From assembly GCA_016124495.1 (NCBI GenBank), contig WGNP01000003.1, positions 1 through 64,000 of the forward strand: a stretch of DNA of 64,000 bases. The letters run 5' to 3'. Origin of the DNA: Hyphomonas sp. GTDB lineage: Bacteria > Pseudomonadota > Alphaproteobacteria > Caulobacterales > Hyphomonadaceae. The position numbers were made by a program, and so were the translations under genes. The notes beneath the pieces were generated by a model, which worked only from the letters and a program-made list of their open reading frames with translations, had not been told where the DNA came from and searched no databases. Below are positions 45,206 through 54,493 of this stretch, in pieces. Every line of letters starts with the position of its first letter. The stretch's first letter is position 1.

Positions 45206-46192
45206 ATGGCGCTGAAAACCCGGCTGACTGACCTGCTGAACGTCCGGCACCCCATCATGCTGGCAGGCATGGGCGGGGTTTCCTATGCGGAAGTCTGCGC
45301 CGCAATGTGCAATGCAGGCGGCTACGGCGTGCTCGGCATGGCCGGCACCTCGCCTGCTTTCATCGCCGGCCAGATGAAGAAGGTGAAAGAACTCGCGCCC
45401 GGAAAGCCGTTCGGCGTGGATCTGCTGGCCGCCAGCCCCGAGAGCCTCGAAGAATCGGTCGATGTAATCATCAAGGGCGGCGCTGATTCGTTCGTGGCCG
45501 GCCTTGGCATACCGCTGCCGATCATGGCGCGGCTGAAGGCGGCCAGCGTAAAAGTCATGGTGGTCGGCGGCGCCGTCAAGCATGCGATCAAGGCCGAGGA
45601 AGCGGGTTGCGACGCCGTGATTCTCCAGGGCGGCGAAGGCGGCGGCCATACCGGCCTCGTCGGCACGATGCCGCTGGTGGCCCAGGCCGTCGAAGCGGTG
45701 AAGATCCCGGTCATAGCCGCTGGCGGCATCTATGACGGGCGCGGCCTCGCTGCCGCCCTCGCGCTCGGCGCCGAAGGCGTCTGGATGGGCACGCGCTTCA
45801 TTGCCTCGGCCGAAGCCCACGCGGCCAACATGTACAAGAACGCCGTGGTCGAGGCGGGCGACACCGACACGACCCGCACGCGCTGCTATTCGGGAAAGCC
45901 GATGCGCTGCCGCACCAACGCGTATATCAATGACTGGGAAACCCGCCCTCAGGATATCAAACCTTTCCCCTTCCAGGCGATCCACTCGACCCAGACCGGC
46001 GTGATCGGCGGCATCGGCGGCATCACCGACGAGGCGAAGCTTAACCCGGACACGAGCTGCTTCGCCATGGGCCAGTCGGCCGGCGGCGTGCGCGAAGTTA
46101 AGCCGGTGGCCGAGATCGTCGGCGACATCATGCGCGACGCGGAAGCCGCGATCGACCGGATGGCATCGCTGCGGTTGAAAGCCACCACGTAA
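45206..46192 (+). CDS. Nitronate monooxygenase (2-nitropropane dioxygenase family)
   Basis: A 328-residue FMN-dependent oxygenase oxidising alkyl nitronates. Features are the N-terminal RHPIMLAGMGGVSYAE, GVDLLAASP, and QGGEGGGHTG with the catalytic His, plus VIAAGGIYDGRGLAAALALGA. GGAGAG supports the ATG at 45206. The family also includes enzymes with other substrates, so assignment is by fold. Confidence 0.9.
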   Translation: MALKTRLTDLLNVRHPIMLAGMGGVSYAEVCAAMCNAGGYGVLGMAGTSPAFIAGQMKKVKELAPGKPFGVDLLAASPESLEESVDVIIKGGADSFVAGLGIPLPIMARLKAASVKVMVVGGAVKHAIKAEEAGCDAVILQGGEGGGHTGLVGTMPLVAQAVEAVKIPVIAAGGIYDGRGLAAALALGAEGVWMGTRFIASAEAHAANMYKNAVVEAGDTDTTRTRCYSGKPMRCRTNAYINDWETRPQDIKPFPFQAIHSTQTGVIGGIGGITDEAKLNPDTSCFAMGQSAGGVREVKPVAEIVGDIMRDAEAAIDRMASLRLKATT

Positions 46193-46256
46193 GCGGGCCC
46201 CCGCTGGCGCTGCCCTCTCATCGGCCTATTTTCGCAGGTGGATACGACGCGAGGCG

Positions 46257-47183
46257 ATGTTGAAATTAGGAACGATCCTTCTCGGGGTGACGCTGGCGGC
46301 GGTGCTGCTCGGTGGCTGCTGGCTGTACACGCCGGACACGCCGCGCGCCGCGCTCGAGAAGATATACCTGCGCCAGGCGGGCGACATGCTGACGGTCGCA
46401 GGCACCCAGTTGCATGTGCGCGAAGACGGGCCGAAGAATGCGCCAGCCGTCATTCTGCTGCACGGCTTCGGTTCCAGCCTGCACACATTCGAGCCCTGGG
46501 CCGAAGCGCTGAAGGCAGACTACCGCGTCGTGCGGCTCGACCTGCCCGGCTCTGGCCTCTCGCCGCCAGACACGACCGGTGACTATACTGACACACGCTC
46601 CGTCACCTTGATCCTTATACTGATGGACCGGCTCAGCATCGAGAAGGCGGCGGTCGTTGGCAATTCCGTCGGGGGGCGGATTGCCTGGAACATGGCGGCG
46701 GACCATCCGGAGCGGGTTTCGAAACTTGTGCTGATTTCGCCCGACGGATTTGCGAGCCCCGGCTTTGCTTATGGCGAGAAGGCAGACGTGCCCGCCGTGA
46801 TGAAGGCGATGCGCTTCACGCTGCCGAAATCCGCGATCCGGCCGAACCTCGCGGCCAGCTACGGCGACCCGAAGCGGCTGACCGAAGCGGCGGTCAAGCG
46901 CTATCACGACCTGATGCTGGCGCCGGGCGGGCGCGGCGCGCTGCTGGCGCGGATGGAGCAGACCATGCTGACTGATCCGGCAACGCGCCTTCCGCAGATC
47001 AAGGCGCCGGTGCTGCTGCTCTGGGGACGCAAGGACCGGCTGATCCCGTTCAGCAACTCGGCGGATTACACAAGGCTGCTGCCCGATAGCCGCCTCGTCG
47101 CTTTCAGGGACCTCGGCCATGTGCCGATGGAGGAAGACCCCGCTCAGTCGCTCGTCCCGCTGCGGGAATTTCTGGCGGAGTAG
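46257..47183 (+). CDS. Alpha/beta-hydrolase lipoprotein
   Basis: A 308-residue hydrolase with an N-terminal lipobox (VLLGGC) that suggests anchoring in the envelope. The oxyanion HGFGSSLHTFEPW and nucleophile serine in VVGNSVGGRIAW fit, with a C-terminal GHVPMEEDP histidine. Close to esterase/C-C hydrolase types; substrate unknown. Converges with corA. Confidence 0.88.
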   Translation: MLKLGTILLGVTLAAVLLGGCWLYTPDTPRAALEKIYLRQAGDMLTVAGTQLHVREDGPKNAPAVILLHGFGSSLHTFEPWAEALKADYRVVRLDLPGSGLSPPDTTGDYTDTRSVTLILILMDRLSIEKAAVVGNSVGGRIAWNMAADHPERVSKLVLISPDGFASPGFAYGEKADVPAVMKAMRFTLPKSAIRPNLAASYGDPKRLTEAAVKRYHDLMLAPGGRGALLARMEQTMLTDPATRLPQIKAPVLLLWGRKDRLIPFSNSADYTRLLPDSRLVAFRDLGHVPMEEDPAQSLVPLREFLAE

Positions 47184-47186
47184 GTC

Positions 47187-48197
47187 TCAGAGCCAGCCGC
47201 GCCATTTGAAAAACAGGTAGGGCAGGACAGCCGACATCACCATGAGCGCCAGAGCCAGGGGGTAGCCATAGGCCCAATCCAGCTCCGGCATGTGCTTGTA
47301 GTTCATGCCGTATATAGACGCGATGAGTGTTGGCGGCAGGAACACGACCGCAGCGACGGAGAAGATCTTGATGATAGCCGTCTGCTGGATGTTGATCATG
47401 CCGAGCGTCGCATCCAGCAGGAAGTTGATCTTCTGCGTCAGGAAGCCCGCATGATCACGCAAGGCCTGAACATCGACCGCGAGGGTCTTGATCCGGTGGT
47501 CTATAGCCTTGCCGGGCTTGCGCTCCGAGGCCAGTGACGAGTCGAAAGCCAGCAAGCGCTGGAGCGAAATCAGGCTATCCTGGATTTTTGAGAGCAGGTC
47601 ACCCTTGTGACCCACTTCGACCAGCACCGCCTGGAAATCGCATTGCCGCGCGTTGGGTGTGCTTGCTGCTACCTTGGCCGCCGCCGCGTTGCGGACGCTG
47701 GCGGGCGCTTGGGTGAAGAAGACTTTTTCGGACAGCAAGTCGAGATCGTGGCCAGCGCGCTCGAGGAGATCACCAATCCGCTCGATGATCCCTTCCAGAA
47801 TGCCGATCAGTATCTGGTCTGCCGAAAATGTCCCGGATTTCAGGCAGCGCGCAACAAACGCATCGATCGCCCTCGGTTCCTCATAGCGTACCGTGATCAC
47901 CTTTTCTCCTGTCAGGATGAAGGTGATCGGCGAAACTTTCACCATGTCATCGTCGGTACGCGACAGCATGTTCGCGGTCAGGAAGTGTGCCCCGTCTTCC
48001 GAATAGAGGCGGCTCGACAGCTCGATCTCGCTCATTTCCGCAAGGGTGGGGACGCCGATCCCGAAGGCGCGCTCCAAAGCCGTTTCCTCATCTGGCGTCG
48101 GCCGCAGCACATCAACCCACACTGCCGCGTCGAGCGCGCCGAGATGCTCGCCGTCCAGCACGAACCGGCCGGACGAATTGGAATAGGTGCGGATCAT
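47187..48197 (-). CDS. corA: Magnesium/cobalt transporter CorA
   Basis: A 336-residue divalent-cation channel. The C-terminal GMN signature (IYGMNYKHMPEL) lies between the two membrane helices, preceded by a long coiled-coil helix and an alpha-beta cytoplasmic domain. Size is normal. It stands alone and convergent to the hydrolase gene. Confidence 0.94.
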   Translation of the reverse strand: MIRTYSNSSGRFVLDGEHLGALDAAVWVDVLRPTPDEETALERAFGIGVPTLAEMSEIELSSRLYSEDGAHFLTANMLSRTDDDMVKVSPITFILTGEKVITVRYEEPRAIDAFVARCLKSGTFSADQILIGILEGIIERIGDLLERAGHDLDLLSEKVFFTQAPASVRNAAAAKVAASTPNARQCDFQAVLVEVGHKGDLLSKIQDSLISLQRLLAFDSSLASERKPGKAIDHRIKTLAVDVQALRDHAGFLTQKINFLLDATLGMINIQQTAIIKIFSVAAVVFLPPTLIASIYGMNYKHMPELDWAYGYPLALALMVMSAVLPYLFFKWRGWL

Positions 48198-48271
48198 GAT
48201 CGCCTCAGCTACCGGTCTTGAGCTTGCCCACGTCTGCGACAGGTCGCGCCCGGTTGCAACGCGGCGAAGCT

Positions 48272-49447
48272 CTAGCGGGCGGGTGTCAGGCGCAGGAGGC
48301 GGGCACCGTCCTCGTCCTCGAGCACGTATACCGAGCCATCCGGGGCTTCTTCGACTTCGCGCACGCGCTTGCCCCAGGTGTAGCGTTCAGCTTCGGCAGC
48401 CGTGCCATCCGGTTGGATCACAACCCGGACCAGGGCTTTCGATGACAGGCCACCGATCAGCGCGTTGCCTTGCCAGGCGGAAAAGAGGCTGCCGTCGTAG
48501 ATATCGAGACCTGCCGGGCTGATGGCGGGCACCCAGTAGGCCGCGGGCGCGGCGAATTCGGGGCGCGTGTCATGGTCCGGAATTTCGCGGCCATCATAAT
48601 GATCACCATTCGAGACTTCCGGATAACCGTAATTCTGTCCACGGACGATCAGGTTGAGTTCGTCGCCATGCTTCGGACCCATCTCGTGGACCCACAGCTT
48701 GCCATCGGCGGCGAAAGCGATGCCAAGCGGATTACGATGGCCTAGTGTCCAGACCTCGGCCGCCGGGCCGCCTTCGCTCGCAAACGGATTGTCGGATGGC
48801 ACGCTGCCATCGAGATTGAGGCGAACGACCTTGCCGAGCGTCGAGCCCATATCCTGCGCAGGCGTGAATTTCTGGCGTTCCCCGGAGGTGATGAACAGTT
48901 GGCGATCCGGCGAGATGGCGAGGCGGTGACCGTAGTGGCCATTACCGGGGACGGAGTCGAACTGGCGCCAGATGACGCTCCGGTCACGGAGGACGCCGCC
49001 AGTCTCGGTCAGTTCAAGGGTCGCAAGCGCGACGGCTGCGCCAGACAAGTCTTCATTCCCGGCGTCGCGCTCGACATAGGAAATGTAGACTTGCCCCGTC
49101 GTCACAAAATCCGGGTGCAGGATGATATCGCCCAGGCCGCCCTGGCCTTTCGCCTCGACGCCAGGTCCGCCCGTCACCTGACCGGCCTTTGTACCATCTG
49201 CCTTCAGCAGCCAGATCGTCCCAGCTTGCAGCGTCACCAGGGCGCGTCCGTCCGGCAGGAAAGCCATGGCCCAGGGACTGTCGAACCTGTCCAATTCCTG
49301 TGCCTGCAGGACCGTACCGCTGCTCCCGGTGATTTGAAAACCGGCTTCGGCAGGGGGCTTTATCGTATCCGTTGCCGGGCTGGCACAGGCCGCCAGCACA
49401 AGGACAGACGAAGCTGCAGCCAGGGCAGTCGATTTCAGGTGGGTCAT
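48272..49447 (-). CDS. PQQ-dependent sugar dehydrogenase (YliI-like), lipoprotein
   Basis: A 391-residue beta-propeller protein of the soluble glucose/sorbosone dehydrogenase type. N-terminal LVLAAC lipobox; motifs PWAMAFLPDGRALVT, GHYGHRLAISPDRQLFITSGER and WTLGHRNPLGIAF are characteristic. It would oxidise aldoses in the periplasm using PQQ, although no PQQ synthesis genes are in view. The start at 49447 follows the lipobox logic. Confidence 0.88.
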   Translation of the reverse strand: MTHLKSTALAAASSVLVLAACASPATDTIKPPAEAGFQITGSSGTVLQAQELDRFDSPWAMAFLPDGRALVTLQAGTIWLLKADGTKAGQVTGGPGVEAKGQGGLGDIILHPDFVTTGQVYISYVERDAGNEDLSGAAVALATLELTETGGVLRDRSVIWRQFDSVPGNGHYGHRLAISPDRQLFITSGERQKFTPAQDMGSTLGKVVRLNLDGSVPSDNPFASEGGPAAEVWTLGHRNPLGIAFAADGKLWVHEMGPKHGDELNLIVRGQNYGYPEVSNGDHYDGREIPDHDTRPEFAAPAAYWVPAISPAGLDIYDGSLFSAWQGNALIGGLSSKALVRVVIQPDGTAAEAERYTWGKRVREVEEAPDGSVYVLEDEDGARLLRLTPAR

Positions 49448-49466
49448 GGCTTTCTCCGTTGGCGGA

Positions 49467-50462
49467 TCAACGCGCGGCAAAGGCCGCAGGTTCCACAAGA
49501 TGTTGCATCGGCTTCCCCACCAGATAGAGCGCCAGATTGGCAAGGAAAGTCTCGTCCGCACCGGCGACCGTGCCCGGCGTGTCAGAGCTGTCATGCGGCG
49601 TGATCGCAATCCGCGGGTGGCTCCAGAGCGGACTTTCTGGCGGAAGCGGCTCGATGCGCGTCACGTCCAGCGCAGCGAAGGCCGGCCGGCCGGCATCCAG
49701 CGCCGACAACAGCGCGCCTTCATCCACCAGCGCGCCGCGGCCCAGGTTCATGAAAAGGGCATCCGGCGTCATCGCCGCAAAGAAGGCCGCGTTGGCCATG
49801 TTCTCGGTTTCTGGCGTATGCGGCGGGCAGATCAGAACCACGTCGGCGCGCGGCAATTCTGAGAGCAAGCTGTCCGGATGGGCAATCCGGACAGCGCCGT
49901 CAGCGGGGCCCGGAGACCGGCGCAGACCCGTCACCTCGCCGCCGAGCGCTGTGACCCGCCGGCCCACCGCCTGACCGATCGAGCCATAGCCGACCACCAG
50001 CCAGCGTGAGCCGCGAACTTCCCGCGCCTTCACCCGCTGCCATTTGCCTTCGGCCTGCAATGCCCGGTGGCCTGGGCCGACGCGCAGGAAGTCCAGAGCT
50101 TGCCAGAGGGCCCATTCGGCCATCGCTTCGGCCTGTGTATGATTCGTCGTGTAGAGACGCGCCTTCTGGCCGATCATCATCAGAGCCGGGTTCTCAATCC
50201 CGGCGGCGGCGGACTGGAACCAGTCGAGCGCCGGGCTTTTGAGGATGGCCGTCATAAAGTCGCGCACGACCGAGGAGAAAAAGGCGTCGGCATTGCCGAA
50301 CGCGATGTCCAGCGGCGGCACGGTCTCCAGCGCCTCGCTGGTCCAGCCGTCATGAGCATTTCCGGCGTCATCCATCGTAACAAAGCGAACAGCGGCTTCC
50401 AGCCCCTTGAGCCGGGGGCGAAGGCGCGCGAAAGTCCGCGCATGAAGAAGACATGTTTTCAT
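49467..50462 (-). CDS. D-2-hydroxyacid dehydrogenase family protein
   Basis: A 331-residue NAD(P)-dependent dehydrogenase. The nucleotide-binding loop VVGYGSIGQAVGRRV, the ICPPHTPETENM region and the arginine-containing MNLGRGALVDEGALL are conserved, with an HDSSDTPG histidine. The start at 50462 overlaps the divergent TIGR02301 gene by 21 bases. Confidence 0.85.
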   Translation of the reverse strand: MKTCLLHARTFARLRPRLKGLEAAVRFVTMDDAGNAHDGWTSEALETVPPLDIAFGNADAFFSSVVRDFMTAILKSPALDWFQSAAAGIENPALMMIGQKARLYTTNHTQAEAMAEWALWQALDFLRVGPGHRALQAEGKWQRVKAREVRGSRWLVVGYGSIGQAVGRRVTALGGEVTGLRRSPGPADGAVRIAHPDSLLSELPRADVVLICPPHTPETENMANAAFFAAMTPDALFMNLGRGALVDEGALLSALDAGRPAFAALDVTRIEPLPPESPLWSHPRIAITPHDSSDTPGTVAGADETFLANLALYLVGKPMQHLVEPAAFAAR

Positions 50463-50864
50463 GCCTTTGTGCTTAGCCTTGCCTTGGGCAGTGGCACAAG
50501 CGCCGCGCAATCCGGCCTGCCCGCGCGCGGGCCGGATTACTTCCGTGACGCCGCTGATCTGGCGGGCATTCTCGGCTCGGCCCACGCCATCCGGGTGCGC
50601 TGCAATGGCCGGGATGACCAGTACTGGCGGCGCTATATGGCGGACCTGCTCACCTACGAAGCGCCGGAAACCGGCAACCTGCGCTCCTCGCTGGTGCGGG
50701 CGTTCAACGAGGCTTTTTCCGACACCAGCGACGATTTCGGGATCTGCGACCCCATGGCGGTCGCGGCCGAAGCGCGGTTCGCCGAGCGCGGCCAGCAAAT
50801 CGCGACGCGGATGGCGACCTTTTATTTCCCGAAACGGGAACGCAGCGACAGGGGATTTGAATGA
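50442..50864 (+). CDS. TIGR02301 family protein
   Basis: A 140-residue exported protein (signal HAFVLSLALGSGTSA, cleavage near AQSG). The mature region matches the alphaproteobacterial TIGR02301 family: AADLAGILGSAHAIRVRC, YWRRYMADLLTYEAPETGN and FGICDPMAVAAEARF. Function unknown. Its start lies inside the divergent dehydrogenase gene. The next gene overlaps its stop. Confidence 0.8.
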   Translation: MKKTCFHAFVLSLALGSGTSAAQSGLPARGPDYFRDAADLAGILGSAHAIRVRCNGRDDQYWRRYMADLLTYEAPETGNLRSSLVRAFNEAFSDTSDDFGICDPMAVAAEARFAERGQQIATRMATFYFPKRERSDRGFE

Positions 50865-52780
50865 TGCGCACCTTACTCGCAGGCGGCCTCGGCGCCCTGA
50901 TGCTCTCGGCCTGCGCCCTCATCGAGGCGCCGTCCGAATTGCCCGCGGTGGGCATCCCGCTTGACCTTCAAGCGGCGCCGATACCTGGCCCGGTGACTGC
51001 AATTGTGAACGACGCCTATCCCAAAATCGGGCAGCGCCCCGAAGGCGGCAACCCGATCGCCTCGCGCTCAGCCGTCGTGGCGCCAAACGGCGCCGCCGCT
51101 ACCGCCCACCCCCTGGCGACCCAGACCGCGCTCGATGTTCTGAAAGCCGGCGGCTCAGCCGTCGACGCGGCCATCGCCGCCAATGCGATGCTCGGTCTTG
51201 TGGAGCCTACAGGCAATGGAATCGGCGGCGATCTCTTCGCCATTGTCTGGGACCCGAAAACCCAAACACTTTATGGCTATAACGGCTCCGGCCGCGCACC
51301 GATGGACGCAAGGCTCGCCGATGCTCAGGCGAAGGCGGACGCCTTTGCCGAGGGCAAGAAGCTTCCCTCGTTTGGCACGATCACCGTGACCGTGCCCGGC
51401 GCGGTGGATGGCTGGTTTGCCCTGCACGAGAAGTTTGGCAAACGTCCAATGGCGGACAATCTGGCACCGACCATCCGCTACGCCCGCGAAGGCGCGCCGA
51501 TCCCGGAAATGATTGCCTGGTACTGGTCGCGCGGGCCGCTGCGCTTTGAACCGGCCTTCGCGCGCGGCGAACTGGAAGAGTTCGACAATGCGAAGAAGCT
51601 TTACTTCAGCCCCGCGCCGGTCGCCGGTTCGCTGTTCCGGAACCCGGACCTTGCCAAAACGCTGGAAATTCTAGGCAAGAAGGGCCGCAACGAATTTTAC
51701 GCGGGCATAATGGCCAGGAACATGGCCGCCTATCTCGGCCGGATCGGCAGCAAGCTTGATTATGACGACTTCAGCGCCCACTATGGTGAATGGGTTGAGC
51801 CAATTTGCGTCGAATACCGGCAGGAAGTGGCCGTCTGCGAACTCGGGCCGAACACCCAAGGCGTCGCCGCCTTGCAGATGCTCCAGATGCTGGAACGCTT
51901 CGATCTCAAATCCATGGGCTTCGGCTCGGCGGATGCTCTGACCGCCATGATCGAAGCCAAGCGGCTGGCCTTTGCGGACCGGGCGCTGGGCTATGCCGAC
52001 CCGGCCTTCTCGGGCATCGATCCGTCCATATTCGTCGCGCCGGGCTACAATGCAGGCCGGGCTGAGGCGATTGATATCAAGAAGGCTGCCCCCGCTGTTG
52101 CTCCGGGCACGGAGATTACCGATGCCGCCCTTCGCGACGGCGACACGACCTATCTCACCGTCGCCGACAAGGACGGCATGATGGTCTCGCTGATCCAGTC
52201 GAATTATCGCGGCATGGGCTCAGGCCTCGTACCGGACGGGCTCGGCTTCATGTTCCAGGACCGGGGCGAACTGTTCAGCCTCGATCCAAGCCATCCGAAC
52301 GTCTACGCCCCCGGCAAGCGCCCGTTCCAGACAATCATTCCGGCCTTTGCGCTGAAGAAGGACTATCCGAGCTGCCAGGTCCGCGCGACGGCGCCAGAGC
52401 TTGCCTGCCCTTACGAACCCTGGCTTGCCTTCGGCCTGATGGGCGGTGCGCTGCAGCCGCAGGGCCATGTGCAGATCATCACCAACCTCGTCGATTTCGG
52501 CATGGGCCTGCAGGAAGCGGGCGATGCCGCGCGTTGGGAGCATGATGGCGGGTGCGAACCGACCAACAGGCTGGGCGACGACTGCAATACCGGCACAGGC
52601 AAGGTGATGCTGGAACGCGGCCTCGCCGACGCCGCCGCCGAACTTCAGGCCCGCGGCTACACGGTCGAATGCTGCGAAGCCAACTATGGCGGCTACCAGG
52701 CCATCATGCGCGACTTCGACAATGGAACCTGGATCGCCGCCACTGAAATGCGCAAAGACGGCAGCGCGGATGGGTATTGA
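50861..52780 (+). CDS. ggt: Gamma-glutamyltransferase, lipoprotein type
   Basis: A 639-residue Ntn hydrolase that cleaves gamma-glutamyl bonds. The N-terminal SAC lipobox (LMLSACAL) suggests envelope location. The large-subunit start ALDVLKAGGSAVDAAIAANA is present, and the self-cleavage/nucleophile Thr follows at about residue 428 in DGDTTYLTVADK. Overlaps TIGR02301 as ATGA and UdgB by 11 bases. Confidence 0.9.
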   Translation: MMRTLLAGGLGALMLSACALIEAPSELPAVGIPLDLQAAPIPGPVTAIVNDAYPKIGQRPEGGNPIASRSAVVAPNGAAATAHPLATQTALDVLKAGGSAVDAAIAANAMLGLVEPTGNGIGGDLFAIVWDPKTQTLYGYNGSGRAPMDARLADAQAKADAFAEGKKLPSFGTITVTVPGAVDGWFALHEKFGKRPMADNLAPTIRYAREGAPIPEMIAWYWSRGPLRFEPAFARGELEEFDNAKKLYFSPAPVAGSLFRNPDLAKTLEILGKKGRNEFYAGIMARNMAAYLGRIGSKLDYDDFSAHYGEWVEPICVEYRQEVAVCELGPNTQGVAALQMLQMLERFDLKSMGFGSADALTAMIEAKRLAFADRALGYADPAFSGIDPSIFVAPGYNAGRAEAIDIKKAAPAVAPGTEITDAALRDGDTTYLTVADKDGMMVSLIQSNYRGMGSGLVPDGLGFMFQDRGELFSLDPSHPNVYAPGKRPFQTIIPAFALKKDYPSCQVRATAPELACPYEPWLAFGLMGGALQPQGHVQIITNLVDFGMGLQEAGDAARWEHDGGCEPTNRLGDDCNTGTGKVMLERGLADAAAELQARGYTVECCEANYGGYQAIMRDFDNGTWIAATEMRKDGSADGY

Positions 52781-53423
52781 CCTTCCCGCGGAGGCGCCCC
52801 GCGACTGCCCCCTCTGCCCGCGCCTGGTGGCGTATCGCGCAGCGGTGCGCGCGAAAGAGCCCACCTGGTTCAACGGCGCGGTGCCGAGCTTCGGCAGCGA
52901 GACGGCCGAACTTGTCATCGTCGGCCTTGCGCCCGGCGTGACCGGAGCTAACCGAACCGGTCGGCCGTTCACCGGCGACTGGGCGGGCGACCTGCTTTAC
53001 GCCACGCTCGACAAGTTCGGCTTCTCCAAAGGCAACTATGCTGCCGATCCCGGCGACGGGCTGAAACTCAACCGCGCGATGATCACCAACGCCGTACGCT
53101 GCGTGCCGCCGGAGAACAAGCCGGTGGGCGAGGAGATCAACACCTGCCGGCCCTTCCTGCAGGCGCGCCTGGCCGCACTGCCGAAGCTGAAGGTCATAGT
53201 CTGCCTGGGCAAGATCAGCCATGATTCCACTCTGCGCGCGCTGGGCGTCAAGCTCAGTCCCCATCCGTTCGGGCATGGCACCCGCTATGATGTGTCCGTG
53301 AACGGACGGCCGGTGGCGCTGCTCTCCTCCTATCACTGCTCGCGCTACAATACGAACACAGGGCGCCTCACCGCGGCGATGTTCGAAGACGTCTTCGCTG
53401 CCGCGAAGGAAGCCCTTGGCTAA
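52770..53423 (+). CDS. Uracil-DNA glycosylase family 5 (UdgB)
   Basis: A 217-residue iron-sulfur glycosylase. Cysteines in RDCPLCPRL (C13, C16) and two later ones bind the cluster. Motif A is GLAPGVTGANRTGRPFTGDWAGD, matching UdgB rather than family 4. The catalytic-loop motif is SYHCSRYNTNTGRLT where the family usually has SYHPS. It removes uracil and deaminated or alkylated bases. Confidence 0.9.
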   Translation: MGIDLPAEAPRDCPLCPRLVAYRAAVRAKEPTWFNGAVPSFGSETAELVIVGLAPGVTGANRTGRPFTGDWAGDLLYATLDKFGFSKGNYAADPGDGLKLNRAMITNAVRCVPPENKPVGEEINTCRPFLQARLAALPKLKVIVCLGKISHDSTLRALGVKLSPHPFGHGTRYDVSVNGRPVALLSSYHCSRYNTNTGRLTAAMFEDVFAAAKEALG

Positions 53424-53450
53424 AGGCCCGGCATTGGCCACTCTGGCGCC

Positions 53451-54470
53451 ATGGAAACGCATGTCGATCTTGCCGCGCTCGCAAACTGGATGGATGCCCA
53501 GGGCCTCGGGTCCGGGCCGCTGAACGATGTCCAGCGCCTCGCCGGCGGCACGCAGAACATCCTTCTGAAATTCTCCCGCGCCGGGCGGTCTTACGTGCTG
53601 CGCCGACCGCCCCCGGTGCTGCGCGCCAATTCCAACGAGACGATGCGCCGCGAAGCGCGCATGCTGGCCGCCCTCAAAGGCACGAATGTTCCGCACCCCG
53701 AACTGATCGCCGCATGCCAGGACGAGGGCGTCCTCGGCGCGGCCTTCTACCTCATGCAGCCCATAGACGGCTACAACCCGAGCACCGGCCTGCCCGAGCC
53801 CTTCGCCTCCTCGCCGCAGCTGCGCCACCAGATGGGCCTCTCCCTCGTTGATGGCATCGCGGCACTCGGCGCGCTGGACTATGTCGCCCTCGGTCTCGCC
53901 GGACTCGGCAAGCCGGACAATTATCTGGAACGCCAGGTCGGACGCTGGAAGGCGCAGCTTCAGAGCTATGCCGAGCTCCCCGAATGGGATGGCCTGAAGG
54001 ACCTGCCGGATATTGACGGCGTCAGCCGCTGGCTGGAAGAACACCGTCCACGGACATTCGCGCCCGGCATCATCCACGGCGATTATCACCTCGCCAATGT
54101 CATGTACCGGTTTGATGCCCCGCGCCTCGCCGCCATCGTGGACTGGGAACTGACCACCATAGGCGATCCGCTGCTGGATCTCGGCTGGCTGCTTGCCACC
54201 TGGCCGGAGGACGAGGCCAGCGCCGTCACCGTGACCCCCTGGGAAGGCTTTCCGTCGGCGGACGAACTCGTCTCGCACTATGCAAAGCAGACGACGCGCG
54301 ACCTTTCCCAGATCCACTGGTACGGCGTACTCGCCTGCTACAAGCTCGGCATCATCCTCGAAGGCACCTATGCCCGCGCCTGCGCCGGCAAGGCCCCGAA
54401 AGCCACGGGCGACCAGCTCCACGCCAGCACCATCGGCCTGCTCGAACGCGCCAACCGCTGGATCCGCTAA
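53451..54470 (+). CDS. APH-type phosphotransferase (ACAD10/11-like)
   Basis: A 339-residue kinase-fold protein. Catalytic loop GDYHLANVMY and the DFG-like IVDWE are characteristic of the aminoglycoside phosphotransferase superfamily, in the group related to ACAD10/11 N-terminal domains that phosphorylate 4-hydroxyacyl-CoA. The matching acyl-CoA dehydrogenase lies at 31012, and an alcohol dehydrogenase follows directly. Confidence 0.87.
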   Translation: METHVDLAALANWMDAQGLGSGPLNDVQRLAGGTQNILLKFSRAGRSYVLRRPPPVLRANSNETMRREARMLAALKGTNVPHPELIAACQDEGVLGAAFYLMQPIDGYNPSTGLPEPFASSPQLRHQMGLSLVDGIAALGALDYVALGLAGLGKPDNYLERQVGRWKAQLQSYAELPEWDGLKDLPDIDGVSRWLEEHRPRTFAPGIIHGDYHLANVMYRFDAPRLAAIVDWELTTIGDPLLDLGWLLATWPEDEASAVTVTPWEGFPSADELVSHYAKQTTRDLSQIHWYGVLACYKLGIILEGTYARACAGKAPKATGDQLHASTIGLLERANRWIR

Positions 54471-54493
54471 GACCCGCACAAAGGACACGTCCC

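Noticed and set aside
52704..54488. A 594-codon minus-strand frame
   Set aside because: It lies opposite udgB and the phosphotransferase gene, both with full motifs; no domain is readable in the antisense product.
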